A DNA stretch of 64,000 bases. It comes from Rotaria socialis (Eukaryota; Rotifera; Eurotatoria; Philodinida; Philodinidae). The stretch is from the NCBI GenBank assembly GCA_905331475.1, contig CAJNYU010002272.1, forward strand, positions 1 to 64,000. Direction: 5' to 3'. This document shows positions 36,001 to 48,533 of the stretch, in pieces. Both the position numbers and the translations under genes were made by a program. The notes below the pieces were generated by a model. The model was given only the letters and a program-made list of their open reading frames with translations, was not told the origin of the DNA and ran no database searches. Numbering within the stretch: position 1 is the first letter of the stretch; each line of letters starts with the position of its first letter.

Positions 36001-39000
36001 AGTAATTTTGTTTCTTCTCGTTTTTATTCTCGACCACAACGCTAATAAGTCGTCTACTAACAAAAAAGAAATACACTTAAACTATGAATTGCTAGTTGCA
36101 TTGAGTTATCAATTATGCATGCATTTTGCGTGTGAATCAAATAGGCGTTCAATCTTTGTTAGCGTGCTTGAGTTGCTCAACTATCCATAAAAGAGTCACA
36201 CCGACAGACACTTGCATATAAACAAAAAGAATATCCAATAGAATCTTCTGCTATTCATTCATCTACTTGTTAACTTTTAGAGAGCATAGGAAACAAACGA
36301 AGAGAATGAAAGCATTTATGTATCTGAACTGAATAGCAATATATAATGAATCATACTGATATAAATCCTTCATTCTACCTATCTACATGGTTAATATGTA
36401 AATAATCACTCTTCTTTTGAAAAAAATTCTATTTAACTTACCGGAATACTAAGACAGAAACAGGAAGTATACTGTTTAACATATTCTGTTTGTAATTAAT
36501 CTACTCAATGCATCATAAAAAGAAACGAAATGCATCTGCATCTCATGTTCTTGCAACATCAAGAAAAAAAACTGAGAAGCAATCCTTTTCTTCTTGTTCT
36601 TTTCCGTATACAAAAGAAAAGATATATAATAAAGCTTCCTTTTTTGCTTCTTTTATTTTACTGTTCAATGTTATACCGTATTGTTCAGCGTCATTCATCA
36701 TTTATAGATCATCCCGCTGCGTATGTCTGAGAGGTTCATACTGTCATTGTATTCTTTCTGATAGTATATACAACATGCATGATGCATCTCGTTCGGCAAG
36801 AGAGAAAAAAGGAGTCAAGTATCAACGCTTCCCCTTAAGGGATCTTTTAATTGCAATCACCAGCCAATACTAACATACTGTAAAATAATCAGACAATATT
36901 GTTCCATATCTTCTTTTCTCTCTTTATCTCTTACTTGATTAGGATTGCCAAAGCCGGAGTCGATTATGTGGATATCCAATCGATTTTCAATGGTTTTCTG
37001 ATGATTTACTAAAATAAAGATGTAAATATATATGTTAAGCTATTAAAATTATGACAACAACATTTGATTGTTCTGGTTATTGTCATATTATCGTTTACGA
37101 TTATCTCTTGAGAATTGACTTCTAAATGTGCAACATGGCAGAGAAACAAACAATGAGACGAAAAGGAAAAGATGTGCTATCCGTTCATCAAAAGTAAAGA
37201 TGAAGAAAAAGAAGACAAAGCCATACATATATATAAATAAGAAAGATGAAATCGAGTGGATCATTTTTTGAAATAATTAATCATGTTGCAGATAGAACAA
37301 TGTCAAAAAGAGAAATGAATGAATCAATAAAAGGAAATGATTGTGGTTGACTGATTAAAAACAAAATTTATTAAAAGACGCGACTTTTTCTCTCTTTAAG
37401 TTCATTGTATCTCTGTTTTTTAGTTAAAAAAAGTTATTATGACGCATATAAGAGAGAAAAAAGCGGCCTCAGTTTATTTGTGATACAGTTACTATTTTGC
37501 TGACAGGAAGAATCTATTCCGACTTCATATCCGTTTTAAAAAATTGAAGATCAATTAAGAGCATTTACGTTGTCGCTACCTCAAAGAAAATAAATATATT
37601 GATCCTTTACACTTTTATTCCCTAGTCTTTTCTTTGTGATGTTTTTAAGATGTCGTTTCATTATTAGTTCGATCGGTTGTTCCATTGCATGAAACTCGAA
37701 ACAATTAATTACATTGAAATTTAAAAAGAATTCGTTACGTTTAATTTAAATGAAGCTGTACAAAGGTCACAATAGAATAACTTATTTTTATATAGATGTT
37801 GCTAATTAATAATTATTCTATAGATCAATGCCATAAAGTCTATTGTCTTAGTTTAAAGTTCGGTTTGAAATTCTGTACAAATAACAGCTGTATCTGAATG
37901 AGAATAATTGGTTGTTGTTGCTATTCGAAGGAATGACTATGATTTTAATGGTCTAAACTCAGTATTGAAATACATCAAAAGGCCTGAATTTTTCATTGTA
38001 AATCATTCTTGTTCGATTCTATCCCTGTATAGATTTTTAAGTCGATATTTGAAAATCAGTTTCTTCGAAAGAGATCAAGATATTATGCAAGAAAATACCA
38101 ACTATATGAAGTATCTCGGCAATAGTAAAGTAGAGAATCAAATTTTCTTCGCAATATTCATAATTTATTGAAATCTTAATGATACTAATAGTTATGAAAC
38201 CTAATTAATCAATCAGTCAGTCAGTCATGAGACCTTCATAAAAAATAGTGAGTGTGAGAAAAACTTCACTGAAATTTCTATTAATTGAAAAGCTTTTTCT
38301 AACAGTAACAAGAGCCGCTTAGATACATATACGTAAATTGATGAACACTTTTACTTTTAATAAAAACCTTAAATAAATAAGTTTCAGCCAACAGCTGGAA
38401 TAGATTTCGTTTTGATATCAACAAAGACAAGATATATTCTCATTATTTTTTTGATTCTAAAGTAAAAAATAATAAAACAATTCGACTTCACCAAAACAGG
38501 GTTCTTGATTATTCAAGGCATTTTACTCATTTAAATTTGCTAAAGTTTCGGAATACTTAAACTATTGAATTGAGTATCCTTAGGAAAACAGGATATTTAA
38601 TATGGTCGATAATCCCATAGAAAATCTGTTTCTACTAGTAATGTTTGGTAAAAATTTAGGAACTATTTAGGATAAATTAAATAACTATGTGAAACACACG
38701 TATAAAAACAGGACCAATTACTTACAGACTGAACTAGCAACACTACTTGCATTTATTTGATAAACATTATCCAAAACATAAAATGTTAATAGATGTCGAT
38801 CAACACTAAGAAGAAAATCACAATTCAATAAAAGTTATTTTCTTGTTAAATTTTTTCCATACTTAACTTCAGTAAATATCTCTACAGGCCAAAGATTCAT
38901 TTCTGCAATAAGCTCTAAGAGACGAACGCCTTCCTTTTGATTTTCAAAACTAGATAAAAAAAAACATAGCGACAAATGAAATTAAAAAAAGACAATAGAG

Positions 39001-41092
39001 AAGTGCATAGTCATACTCTCGATTAATAACAATGTAGCCGTGGGTTGATTCAACTAGAAAATAACGTTCTGCATCGTTAGTGTTCACTGTTCCATTATTA
39101 TATGTTACATTATTACGTCCTAAATTAATAGAAAATATATATATTAATCAAAGCAATCATTCATACTGAGTGTTTCCGAGCTTAAAATTTTTAATAATTG
39201 TTTATTACTATTGATTTTTAATGTTTCTGTTAAACCGGGATGAGTTTCCTTAATATGCATTGAGACTTTTGCTGGTTCATCTTAAAGTAAATCATAACAG
39301 TAATATAATTTTAAAAAAAAAGAATACATTTTCTTACTCATCGAAGATTCTTCTGCGATGAATTCTATTGGTTTTTCTTTCAATACGAGATCCTCGTTAT
39401 TAGAATGAATAGAAACTTGTTTTTTAGGTGTTCCTTGTATGCGTGATTTTTTATTGTCTTTCATAAATGATGGGACACCAAATGAATTATCATAAGCATG
39501 AAATAAATTTCCAGATTTAAAAAAAGATGAATATGGATCTTTATGATAAAATGCTGAAAGAAGAAAACAAAAAGGTTTATGTATATTCATCGAAGAAAAT
39601 TTGTCTACTAGTATGCTTTTTAGTTTGACGACGTTTAATATTATTTTCCTGTTGCTTTTCCGTAAATTCATCTAATAATTCATCTTGATTTAAGCAATCA
39701 TTATAAAATAATTCTAATGAATTTCGATTCAATTCATGATGATCAGTTAATATACGTAAAAGAATACATTGCGTCATATAATCTGTCCAATCAAGATGGT
39801 AACGACTTAAAAAATGTCTAGTTAACTCTAATGCCATCAGTTGATCATTTCGTATTCCATCAACACCATTGTTCAATACAAGCGCTTTTCCCGATGATCC
39901 TTTACCATTCCAACATTGCCCGAAAAGCTCATCTAGGCATTTACAAATAAAAGTCAATTATCTTATTAAAAGTTAGGCACTCTTTCAAATTGCTAAATAA
40001 CATAGAAGCAGTCAACGTCTGCAAATTGAACGTTTTAGAGCTAATTATAAACTTTTAATGAGTTGCTTAAAAGTAAGCTTTCTTCAAACCTATTCATTAT
40101 TTGAAATCAACGCCCGTACGACATTTCACTTAAATAAATAAAGCCGCTATATCGACTGTTCTAACAGTAAATAAGCCTATTAGAATTTTTGTTAGTGTAA
40201 TCATAGACAGCGCTCTTAGAATATCTTTAATTTAACAAAATAAATGTTACTATCGAGCTGACAAAGTTTACCTCTATCGTATAATTAGCATCTTTAAAAG
40301 TCATAATTTCAGGGGGGAAAAAACATGATTTTCTTTTCAATGTAAACTTAATGATGTTCGGATACACGAGAAGTAAATATACAAAAGAAAGGAAAACAGC
40401 ATTCAGATAGTATAATATATGTTATAATGAGATGTTGAATGTTCAGTTTTTTTACCCACCAGAATGCATCTATTTGAAAAATATTGGAGGTAATTATAAA
40501 TTAGATCGTTTTTTTTCAACATTTTCAACAGCACTAGTTTATCAGTAATTAATTATTTGCATAGTTATGACACTGATAAACAGATTTTTGATATTCTCAA
40601 AATAATCGAAAAACGATCTGTGCTTAGCAATAATGACTTCAGTGTATAAATAAAGATTGACAAAAAGCTTTATTTCTGTGCCTGACTTTATCTTTTCTAC
40701 AATGTTTTTGATAGGACTCAAAAGTGCAAGCATATTACCATCAAAACAAATTTCATTTCTTTTGCATACACTTGGATCATATTTGCAACCTGTTAGTATG
40801 AGATAGAGTTATTTATATTTATATTTTAATATTAAAAATAATACCAACCTAATAATCCTTCAAAATTGATTTCATCTGTCTGTGAAAAAGTATTTTCCTT
40901 GAACGTCATGTCACCATTATTAAAATCGGTTTGCCGCTTTTGCCGTAGTAATCTTGTATTAGCATTTCTTTTTTCAGTTGGCACACAATCAACCAGCGGT
41001 AATGGATTTAAAAGTAAAATAGATATGATAGCGATCAACCGATGATGAGATGTTGATGAACAAGTGCAGGCCGAACAAGACGAATAGCTCAT
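33078..41092 (-). CDS. PTPRN: Receptor-type protein tyrosine phosphatase-like N (IA-2/PTPRN family), probable pseudophosphatase
   Basis: IA-2 proteins span dense-core vesicle membranes and regulate peptide-hormone or transmitter secretion. Starts at ATG 41092 with a signal peptide ([19 protein letters not shown]). The RESP18-like cysteine region follows ([16 protein letters not shown], then [12 protein letters not shown] and [14 protein letters not shown]). Next come a Ser/Lys-rich segment, the mature ectodomain ([35 protein letters not shown]) and a transmembrane helix ([20 protein letters not shown]). The cytoplasmic PTP domain has [23 protein letters not shown] and FWQMVWE. The signature loop is [10 protein letters not shown], with D where active PTPs have A, as in IA-2, and the WPD loop reads FLTWDEL. 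The end is [19 protein letters not shown] to 33078. Many exons over 8 kb, with some large introns (for example about 39.95-40.73 kb). Confidence 0.92.
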
Positions 41093-43590
41093 GCTTGGCT
41101 ATGATCAAAATGCAAGAAAATAAATGTGAATAGTAATATGGTGTTTAGCATTGCTGTTATTTTGATGTCAACCATGCTGTCCTTTTATCGGTCGGGAAAA
41201 GACGAGAGAAAATAGCGAGAGGGGAAAAAAGAAGAAAAGTTTTTTCGCTCAGTAATTATGAATCAATATAAGAACACACTGAAGAGATGTTAAGCAAAGG
41301 ATAAGTCTTTTTCTTTTCTATTTTATATTATCTTTTGTGAGAACACTTAAGATACAAAAAGAAAAAAACGATTCTTATGCAATAACTAATTAGTGTGTTA
41401 AAATTTTGACGTGAAAGCTAATGAATAAGTTAATATTTTTCAATGATGAAAAAAATTGTTTAAAATATATAATACATTGATCTATAAAAGGATTATTATT
41501 TCTTTTCTTGATATTATCTTCTATTTCAGTCATTTGAGTGTGACTTTCTTTTTACTAATTTTTGTTTCTTATTCAACATAAAGAAAGATTGATGATGGGT
41601 ACCAGATGGGTTTATTACTTTAAATTCTAGTAACCTGCTAATATAATAGGTTTGACAAGAAAAAAAACTCATTTCTTTTCAAACAAAAAGCCACTCGTAG
41701 AGAAAATAAAAAGATAACGAAGCATTATTGTTGCATGTTCATCAACCGTCAACACCTTCGCACACGATTCACCGTAATAATAAATATGATTGCTATTCTC
41801 GTTGGAATAGTTGAGAAAAATAGAGCGCGTTGCTGCATTCAAAACTGAACTGCGTCGACAATGCCTATTTCTATTATTTTAAGTGTTGCTGTTTTTTGTT
41901 CCGTGAAGAAACATATAACAAATGAAATGATAATAGGCAGCTTGTCATAACCGCTTGGCCATAACTACTTACGTTGGTTGACAGACGAATAAACTATTCC
42001 TAGGACAATATGAATATAGCTGGCGAACTATCGTATTATATTAATTTAAAAGTTAATGAAAACAAAAACGACTCCTATACAGAACTATGAGCATAGCGGA
42101 TTTTATTACAAGAAGAAAATACTAAAAATTCAACTATTTTCCCTTAGTTAATGTTATTCTTCTGAATTATTCATATTAATCGTATGCTTCGGGAAGATGT
42201 GAAACTTGTTCGAATGAAAAGGAAAAATTGCGTTTGTCTGCTGGCGGGAAAGTTTTCTTCTCAATGTAAAAGTAGAAGTTTTATATGACATATATATATA
42301 TATATACGTATATTCAGAGACGTGAAAAATAGGACTGAGTATTCAGTAACCGGCGTCTATTCTATTTCTGAAAATTACTTTTGTATATTATACATTGAAA
42401 CTGACATTAGCATTTTGGTTTTCTAAACTATTTTAATATCCCTGTAAAGCATTATTTTACACATTTCATCTATCTAATCTTGAAATTCTTTTACGACTTC
42501 GGCATGCATCAATCATAAAAATTTGCGTAAAGTATGTGTAAGAAAATAGTAATTATTGTTTATACCCTAAGATTTGATCGATTGGAAACATATTTTAAAT
42601 GATGATTTTCTTATTTCAACTTGATGAAACCCAACAGTAATATTTACGATGCATTAAAAGACATGTCCTAGCAGCATAAAAAATTACGCTCCGGAAAGTA
42701 TTCAAATCACTTGTTGCGTATAACAACATGGTAGCTACGATCAATTGTGACTAAATAGACATTTTCTTAGTATGCAACATCGTACTATAGTTTTTCTTTT
42801 ATGGAACAATCATCCTGTTTTTATTGTTTTTTTTTGTAAATCAAAAATATCTGTACATAAATTCTCACTCTAGTACAAAGAGCGCTTCTTTCTTATAGGA
42901 TAGCAGCATGATAGTTTTGTCTTTACTAATAATTAGTTTAAAATATGGCTATTTCAACTTAAAATAATTAAGTTCACATCTCCGAAATAATAAATATGGT
43001 TTCGGAATTATATTAACTCTTTGGAATCACTTATTGAATTAGACGTTATTGATAAATTACTTTCAATTGATAGAACATTGAACGATCATTCAATAACAAG
43101 AAACGAGTCAACTACATTCGTCGTTTTAAGAAAAAAACACGATCATTCTCATATGACCGGCTAAAAAAGAACTTTGCAGAGCAGAATTATTACGTGCTGA
43201 CAATTTCTATCAACAATAGTCGTCGTTATTGTCTTGATCGCCAGAGCTGTAGTTTTGTTCTCGGTTCACACTAATGGTTTTAGTTTGGCTTCTTTATCAC
43301 TAAATATGTTGTTCGATATTTTTATCAGAAGATCTGTTTTAAATATTATTCTATAGACACCTAGAAGGAAAACGATTTACAGAGCTTTAGATAATATTTT
43401 TGGTGATCTACTTACTAGAGCTGTATAACAGTATCGACAGGAGGAGACATGAAGCGCAAAAAAATGTTAAGATTTCAAAGAATCGGGACTATTTTTTGTA
43501 CTAGCAGGTCTTCTTTAGTCCTTGACAGGTATTATAAAATAATTGTTGACATTTTGATATCAATATCGTTTGATTACATCATAAAACCAA
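41093..43590. other. Intergenic, no gene recognised
   Basis: Upstream of the PTPRN-like start. A TA microsatellite lies at about 42293-42304. I see no conserved ORF. Promoter elements for PTPRN may lie near 41.1-41.3 kb but none is distinctive. Confidence 0.4.
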
Positions 43591-43598
43591 CGTACTTG

Positions 43599-43682
43599 AG
43601 GGTGAGGATGTGGAGTGTGGGTCTGGTATTACTATATTCTTGTTCAAAGTTACACCTCACACCCACATCCCACACCCAGGGG
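43599..43682. repeat. Two inverted TGTGGG-like telomere-type tracts
   Basis: On the plus strand 43599-43625 is G-rich (gggtgaggatgtgg, agtgtgggtctgg). After about 27 bases, 43653-43682 is C-rich (cacctcacacccacatcc, cacacccagg), whose complement reads TGTGGGATGTGGGTGTGAGG. Both are degenerate runs of the TGTGGG type known from bdelloid telomeres, and their G-rich strands point at each other. Confidence 0.5.
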
Positions 43683-44194
43683 AACAATCATATGCTAAGA
43701 TTTGTCAAGATTCTGAATCTGATCTTGTATGATCTTGTTAGATCAAGCAAAAAATCGTCGTCTCAGAAATCTTAGATCGGCACGTACCATAATATTCGTG
43801 AAAGATCTTAATATTGCATAAGATTTTCTAAAATCTTGTAGTCATATCTTACGATACAGCAAGATCTTTCAAGAATCTGATGGAAGATTCCACAAACAAC
43901 GATTTTTTTGTATGATCTTATCTGGTGTTCAAGATCTAACGCCAGATTTTTAGACTTGGGCAGCCATACTCTTGCACACACCCAACGATCAAAGTCCAGA
44001 ATTGCTGAACAACGAATCAAAGAATTATATGATCGGTTCAACAATACGCAGATTACACTGCGAGATCTATTGCATGGATTTTCTTGTTTGTCGTGAATGA
44101 AAAATAAGATGAAATTTAATCTGTTATAATAAACTAAGCTGCATTTCTAACATTATCGACTGCCATTGCTTTTATTTTACTGAAAAGACATTTT

Positions 44195-44330
44195 TTCGGA
44201 GGATTAAATCAGGAAGGACCATTTTCCGAGGACAGTTTTTACCAAGGACATTTTGCCTAAAGGACGTTTTTGCAGAGACCAAATCCCGGGGACATTTAGT
44301 AAAGGACATTTTTGCAAGGACGTTCTAAAC
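44195..44330. repeat. Degenerate GGACATTTT tandem repeats
   Basis: At least six spaced copies of a (a)aggacattttt-g/c-like unit: aaggaccattttcc, gaggacagttttta, aaggacattttgcc, aaggacgtttttgc, ggggacatttagt and aaggacatttttgc. Spacing is about 15-20 bases. A short open frame through it (44253-44462) is probably fortuitous. Confidence 0.6.
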
Positions 44331-44718
44331 TGTTACCTTGATGATCTATTTCAGCACAATTGTGAAACGATCAAGTTCCTGAAAATGATTTATTTTAGCG
44401 ATCAAACAAGCCAAGTGCACTTTTATTTAACTACAAAATCGTACGTGCTTTTCAAATTTTGATGAAGCGAATGCTTTGATTCAGTTTTCGCTGATTATAT
44501 AGCGAGAAAAGTAAGTATACGAGAAATTGTACGATTCGTAATGATATTCTTTTTTTAAAACATATTTTTAGAAGAGCATACGATTAAAATATACATAAAA
44601 GAGAGTAAATACAAATGATTTCATACGACAACATATTTGGTCTTATATTAATTAGTTAAAGCGACAATGAAAATTATGTTTACGATAAAAATAGAAAGAT
44701 TTGGAAAAAATTCAGTGC

Positions 44719-45793
44719 CTACTCGAGTTTCCGTCGGCTAGCCGTAAACCGTTGCATATACTAAAATAATAAAATTGGTTTACATAATTATTTTTTCATG
44801 AACGATATTCTTACTTGTTCATATCCTTCTTTTCCTTGAAAAGCTTTTGCATCAAATCGATTTCCTTCATATGAAAGTAATGATAAATTTGAATCAGTTA
44901 ATAGACCAGCTGGAATTGTATCTAAAGCAAGATTATTTCTATCAATACGTAATGTTTTTAAACGAGGACAAAGTCGAATATGTTCTGAGATTTTTGCTAT
45001 CTAAAAATTTTAAAATTTAAGAAAACAAAATAAAAGAAAACAAAATAATCATACTCGATTATCATTCAGATTTAATTCATCAACTTGGATCGCTTGAATT
45101 TGATCTGGAATTTGTGTTATTTGATTTGATGATAGATCAAGTAATTGCAAATTGGTTAATTTAAGTATTGATTCAGGTATAGTTGTAAAACTATTATTTG
45201 ACAAGACTAATTGTCGTAAACTATTGAGACTAGCAAATGATGATGGTAGTGAACGAAGTTGATTCTGAGCCAATTGAATATTTTCGAGTTTCTTCAATTG
45301 ACCGAAACAATCAGGTAATTGTGCTATTGAGAAAAAAGTCCGAAGAAGATGTTCGAATAATATACTGAAGAATTCAAAATAAGTTTTATGATTCCTTTGG
45401 TATTATTTATTTGCTCATAATTTATGAATTAGAATTTTCCTAATAAAGAACTCTTCTGTTTCTTGAGATCATTAAGGCTATGGTTGAAATCTTAAAATAA
45501 AAATCCTACCAATTTGATTATTTCGAACACTTAAATTTTTTAAATTCACCATTAGACTAATTTCCGTAGCAATCGTTTGAAGCTCATTATCGTTTAATGA
45601 TAATGTTCGTAGATTAGGAAGACAAAAACCAGGACTTATCTAATGAACAGTCAACAATAATAGAAATTGTATTTTCATTAATATTTACTTCTTTAAGTTT
45701 CTTGTTATCATATTGAAGTACACCAGTTTTTGTTGCTGTTTCAATATGTTTTTTCAGCGTACTACCACTATTGGCGGTATGAGTATTTCCCAT
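44719..45793 (-). CDS. LRRC57: Leucine-rich repeat-containing protein 57
   Basis: Small LRR protein of the membrane-tethered LRRC57 type. Starts at ATG 45793 with MGNTHTANSGSTLKKHIETA; Gly2 suggests N-myristoylation, as in vertebrate LRRC57 (inference). Repeats: LRTLSLNDNELQTI, LKNLSVRNNQI, LENIQLAQNQLRSLP, LRQLVLSNNSFTTIP, LQLLDLSSNQITQIP, VDELNLNDNR and LKTLRIDRNNL, followed by the family tail LSLLSYEGNRFDAKAF, QGKEGYEQ. The last exon (44719-44760), joined through a 54-bp intron (44761-44814, GTAAG..TTAG), gives YMQRFTASRRKLE, the expected family C-terminus. Without that splice the frame would end instead in VRISFMKK. No lesions. The function of the family is poorly known. Confidence 0.92.
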
Positions 45794-46211
45794 CGTTAAT
45801 TCGATTGATTTTTACAAATCAGCTATGAATAAACCGACGTAAGCATATCCTATGCTGAATACAGCAATTGTTATGTCAGCTAGTAAGCGAAAACAAAACA
45901 GTTCGATTGATCGGTCGTGAGGTTTAGCAGCAAAAAGTAACAATAGATGTCGGCACATACAAGCAAACACTATTGCTCTCTTCACACACAATAAAGTGAT
46001 GATTTGAATGTGTTGAATTTTTTAACCATATATTATGATAGAGACAAAATATCATTCAAATCTGTAGATTATTTTTATTTCAATTAAAAAAAAACAAGTT
46101 GCATGGAGAAAAAATTACGATTTTAGTATAATTATTGTTTATTTTCGTCGAGAAAATTGAATAATTTCTTATATTTAACGTTCTATTAAATTTTTCTAAG
46201 CAAATAATTAA
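45794..46211. other. Spacer between LRRC57 and upstream small gene
   Basis: About 418 bp, AT-rich. It separates two minus-strand genes and would hold the LRRC57 promoter and the 3' UTR of the upstream gene. Nothing distinctive. Confidence 0.4.
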
Positions 46212-47579
46212 CTAAATTTTTCCACGACATTGCAAAACGGGTACACGACTTCGTGTTTGATCACTTTGTGGATTTGTTGGTAATGTAAGAAGAGTATATT
46301 GGGAATTACTCGTTAGTGAATGATCATCTAAAGAAGAAATGAAACATTAGGACTTCAAAGTCAAAGTTCAAAAATAAATTAAATATACGTGTCAAAGTTA
46401 TTTAGGATTAAATTTTATCATATGACACCTACATAATTGCTTTTGCATTTAATAAAAAAAAAATTGAATTGTTCGAAGTCAAAATGCAAGGTCATAGCAT
46501 GCCTTTAAGATTATCTTAAATATACCTTTTAATCTATCGAGTATTCAAAAGAAAAATATTTGTATCCAATTTCAACTTTTAACAGTGTATTTGAGTATCA
46601 TTTACTGAATTTTTCACGCATAGAAATTCATGATGTTGCGCGTTCAAATATAATCACCCTTTTTCTAAAAATGCTTCCATTGTGTTTTCTCTATTATTCA
46701 TATATATGTGATGAGTTTGAGGAGTAGAATTTACCAGTAAATCTGATATGTCAACCTAGTCGAGTTCAACTAAGAAAAATTTCCAAAAGTCAGTTTCATC
46801 GTGAATAAATAGACTATGCTCGAATAGTAACAACGAACTATCACTAGACTATCGTACGAGTATGATTGGCATTGTCTGATAAATAGGTCAAGTCGAGTAG
46901 CTGCAGAATAGATGTGATAGTGTTCGGTATTCTTATCTTTATTGCTACTCTGGCCCTTTCGAATGAACCTGATTCTCATAGAAACAAGTTAAAATTTGAT
47001 TTTTGAACAAAAAGAAATCGGTTGATGCGTAATTATGATGTTACAGTACCTAATTGATACCTATAATGAATCTATTAAATTTTCATGATCGAATACGTAG
47101 ACAAATAATTCTCGAAAGATTGTACATCGAATGAAAATTTAATACTAAATTATCAAATCTATAGTGTTTATTAAAGATAAACACTTACTTTTCTTCATAT
47201 TGTTCTTTTTAGCATTGATTCGATCTACACTTCGTGCTGATTGCCGACGAAAGTACGCCCTACCAGGTACATACGTATCTAGTTCATGTTTAAGAACATC
47301 TTGGAAATTATGTACCGGTCCAACGTTGTTTTGGGGTAAACTTCGTGTACCATGAATAGCTGCTTCGAGTTCATGTTGTGCAGCTGATTGTTTATGCTTT
47401 TCCCAACTAAGAACACGTCCACGTTGTTCGGTGTTGATAGCATTTTTTATCACCTTCATATTTTGAAAATTGTTCAGATAATATATTTATATGTGTAAAA
47501 TATGAGAGATCATATCACTTACATTCATACGCATTTTACTCCAATGATCTGTATTAAGATGATGTCGTGGTGTCGTCAT
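46212..47579 (-). CDS. Small basic protein of unknown function, three exons
   Basis: Exon 1 starts at ATG 47579 (MTTPRHHLNTDHWSKMRMN) and ends at GTAAGT. Exon 2 continues VIKNAINTEQRGRVLSWEK, HKQSAAQHELEAAIHGTRS, LPQNNVGPVHNFQDVLKHEL and ends in a basic AKKNNMKK before GTAAGTG. After an intron of about 0.85 kb, the last exon gives NDHSLTSNSQYTLLTLPTN and RSRVPVLQCRGKI, with TAG at 46212-46214. All junctions keep the frame. About 145 residues, soluble, no signal peptide or membrane segment. I do not recognise the family. Composition suggests a short scaffold or cytoskeleton-associated protein, but that is a guess. Confidence 0.65.
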
Positions 47580-48533
47580 AGTTCTATTGGAAATAATAAA
47601 AATTTCATTCTTAGAGCGGAAAACAACCTGAATTCGAAATTTGTCTGACATTTTTACCTAAAAGGAATGCTGCAACAGAGAGATAAAGCGGTGGATTTTT
47701 TTCTTCTCTAGGCTACGGATATCATGTTTCAGTTTATTGAATACCAGTATGATCTACTTAGCGTAGTCAGCGTGTTTTGAGTACAAGGACATGTTAGCAT
47801 ACTTTTATCTGTGTTCATTGATGTACTGGAGCGCACACCTCTACAAAAATGGTTTAGTTTGATAGAATTACTATTTAAATATTGCAATGACCACATATGC
47901 TAGGGTAATCAGGTTTTCTGTCAATGAATCATATTGTATAATATTTACACCAGTGTTTGACATTTCTACACTGATAATAACAGTCATCGAGAGGAATTTT
48001 TCTTCTTAGCTTGTCTATCAATGATCGATTGGTCTCATCTATGAAATATTCCCGTATTTATTTTTTTAAATGGCGTAGTCAAAGAAATGTGTCTCTAAAT
48101 TGGATTTTAAAACAAAACGTCTCTCAATGGCTAACAACACCATGCACATGATATTTCACAATTCTAATTTTCGATTGCTTTGCACTCAAAGTATTTTTAA
48201 ATGAAATTGCAATGCCTCAATATTGTTTCTATACCACTGAAGATTTTAATAATAGAAACAAAAAAGCTAATATATTTCATTTCATAATCTTACATTTCCT
48301 GTTGGCTTGTATTGATTATTGTTTACTATAATAAAATGTTGCTTTATGTTAACTATTCGTCCGTCACTGTGTTTTTATTCTCGTTTATTATTTTTCTCAA
48401 ATACATCGAGACATACTCTTTTTACGTTAGAACAAAGCACTGTATTCTGTTGTAGGCATATGAGATTACATATTCGAGTGTTTGTATTCATTCAAACGTT
48501 TTCTCTCTTTCTTTCATTCATATTTTTTTTCAG
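47580..48533. other. Intergenic, no gene recognised
   Basis: About 950 bp between the small gene's start and the 3' end of the LRR membrane protein gene. No supportable ORF or repeat. A chance plus-strand frame (48319-48558) is rich in Phe/Ser/Leu. Confidence 0.4.

Noticed and set aside
36508-36873. 121-codon plus-strand ORF
   Set aside because: Lies in an intron of the PTPRN-like gene on the other strand, with no recognisable motif. Taken as chance.
42290-42306. TA runs as TATA promoters
   Set aside because: The runs at 16.5, 17.1, 21.56, 42.3 and 51.8 kb are simple dinucleotide microsatellites, not positioned consistently relative to gene starts.
43449-44096. ORFs on both strands between 43.4 and 44.1 kb
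   Set aside because: They run through telomere-like and gatctt-rich repetitive DNA. No domain, and the encoded residues just mirror the repeats.
44788-44820. LRRC57 ending in VRISFMKK by reading through the last donor
   Set aside because: CAA|GTAAG is a good donor and the 54-bp intron leads to YMQRFTASRRK, the expected family C-terminus.
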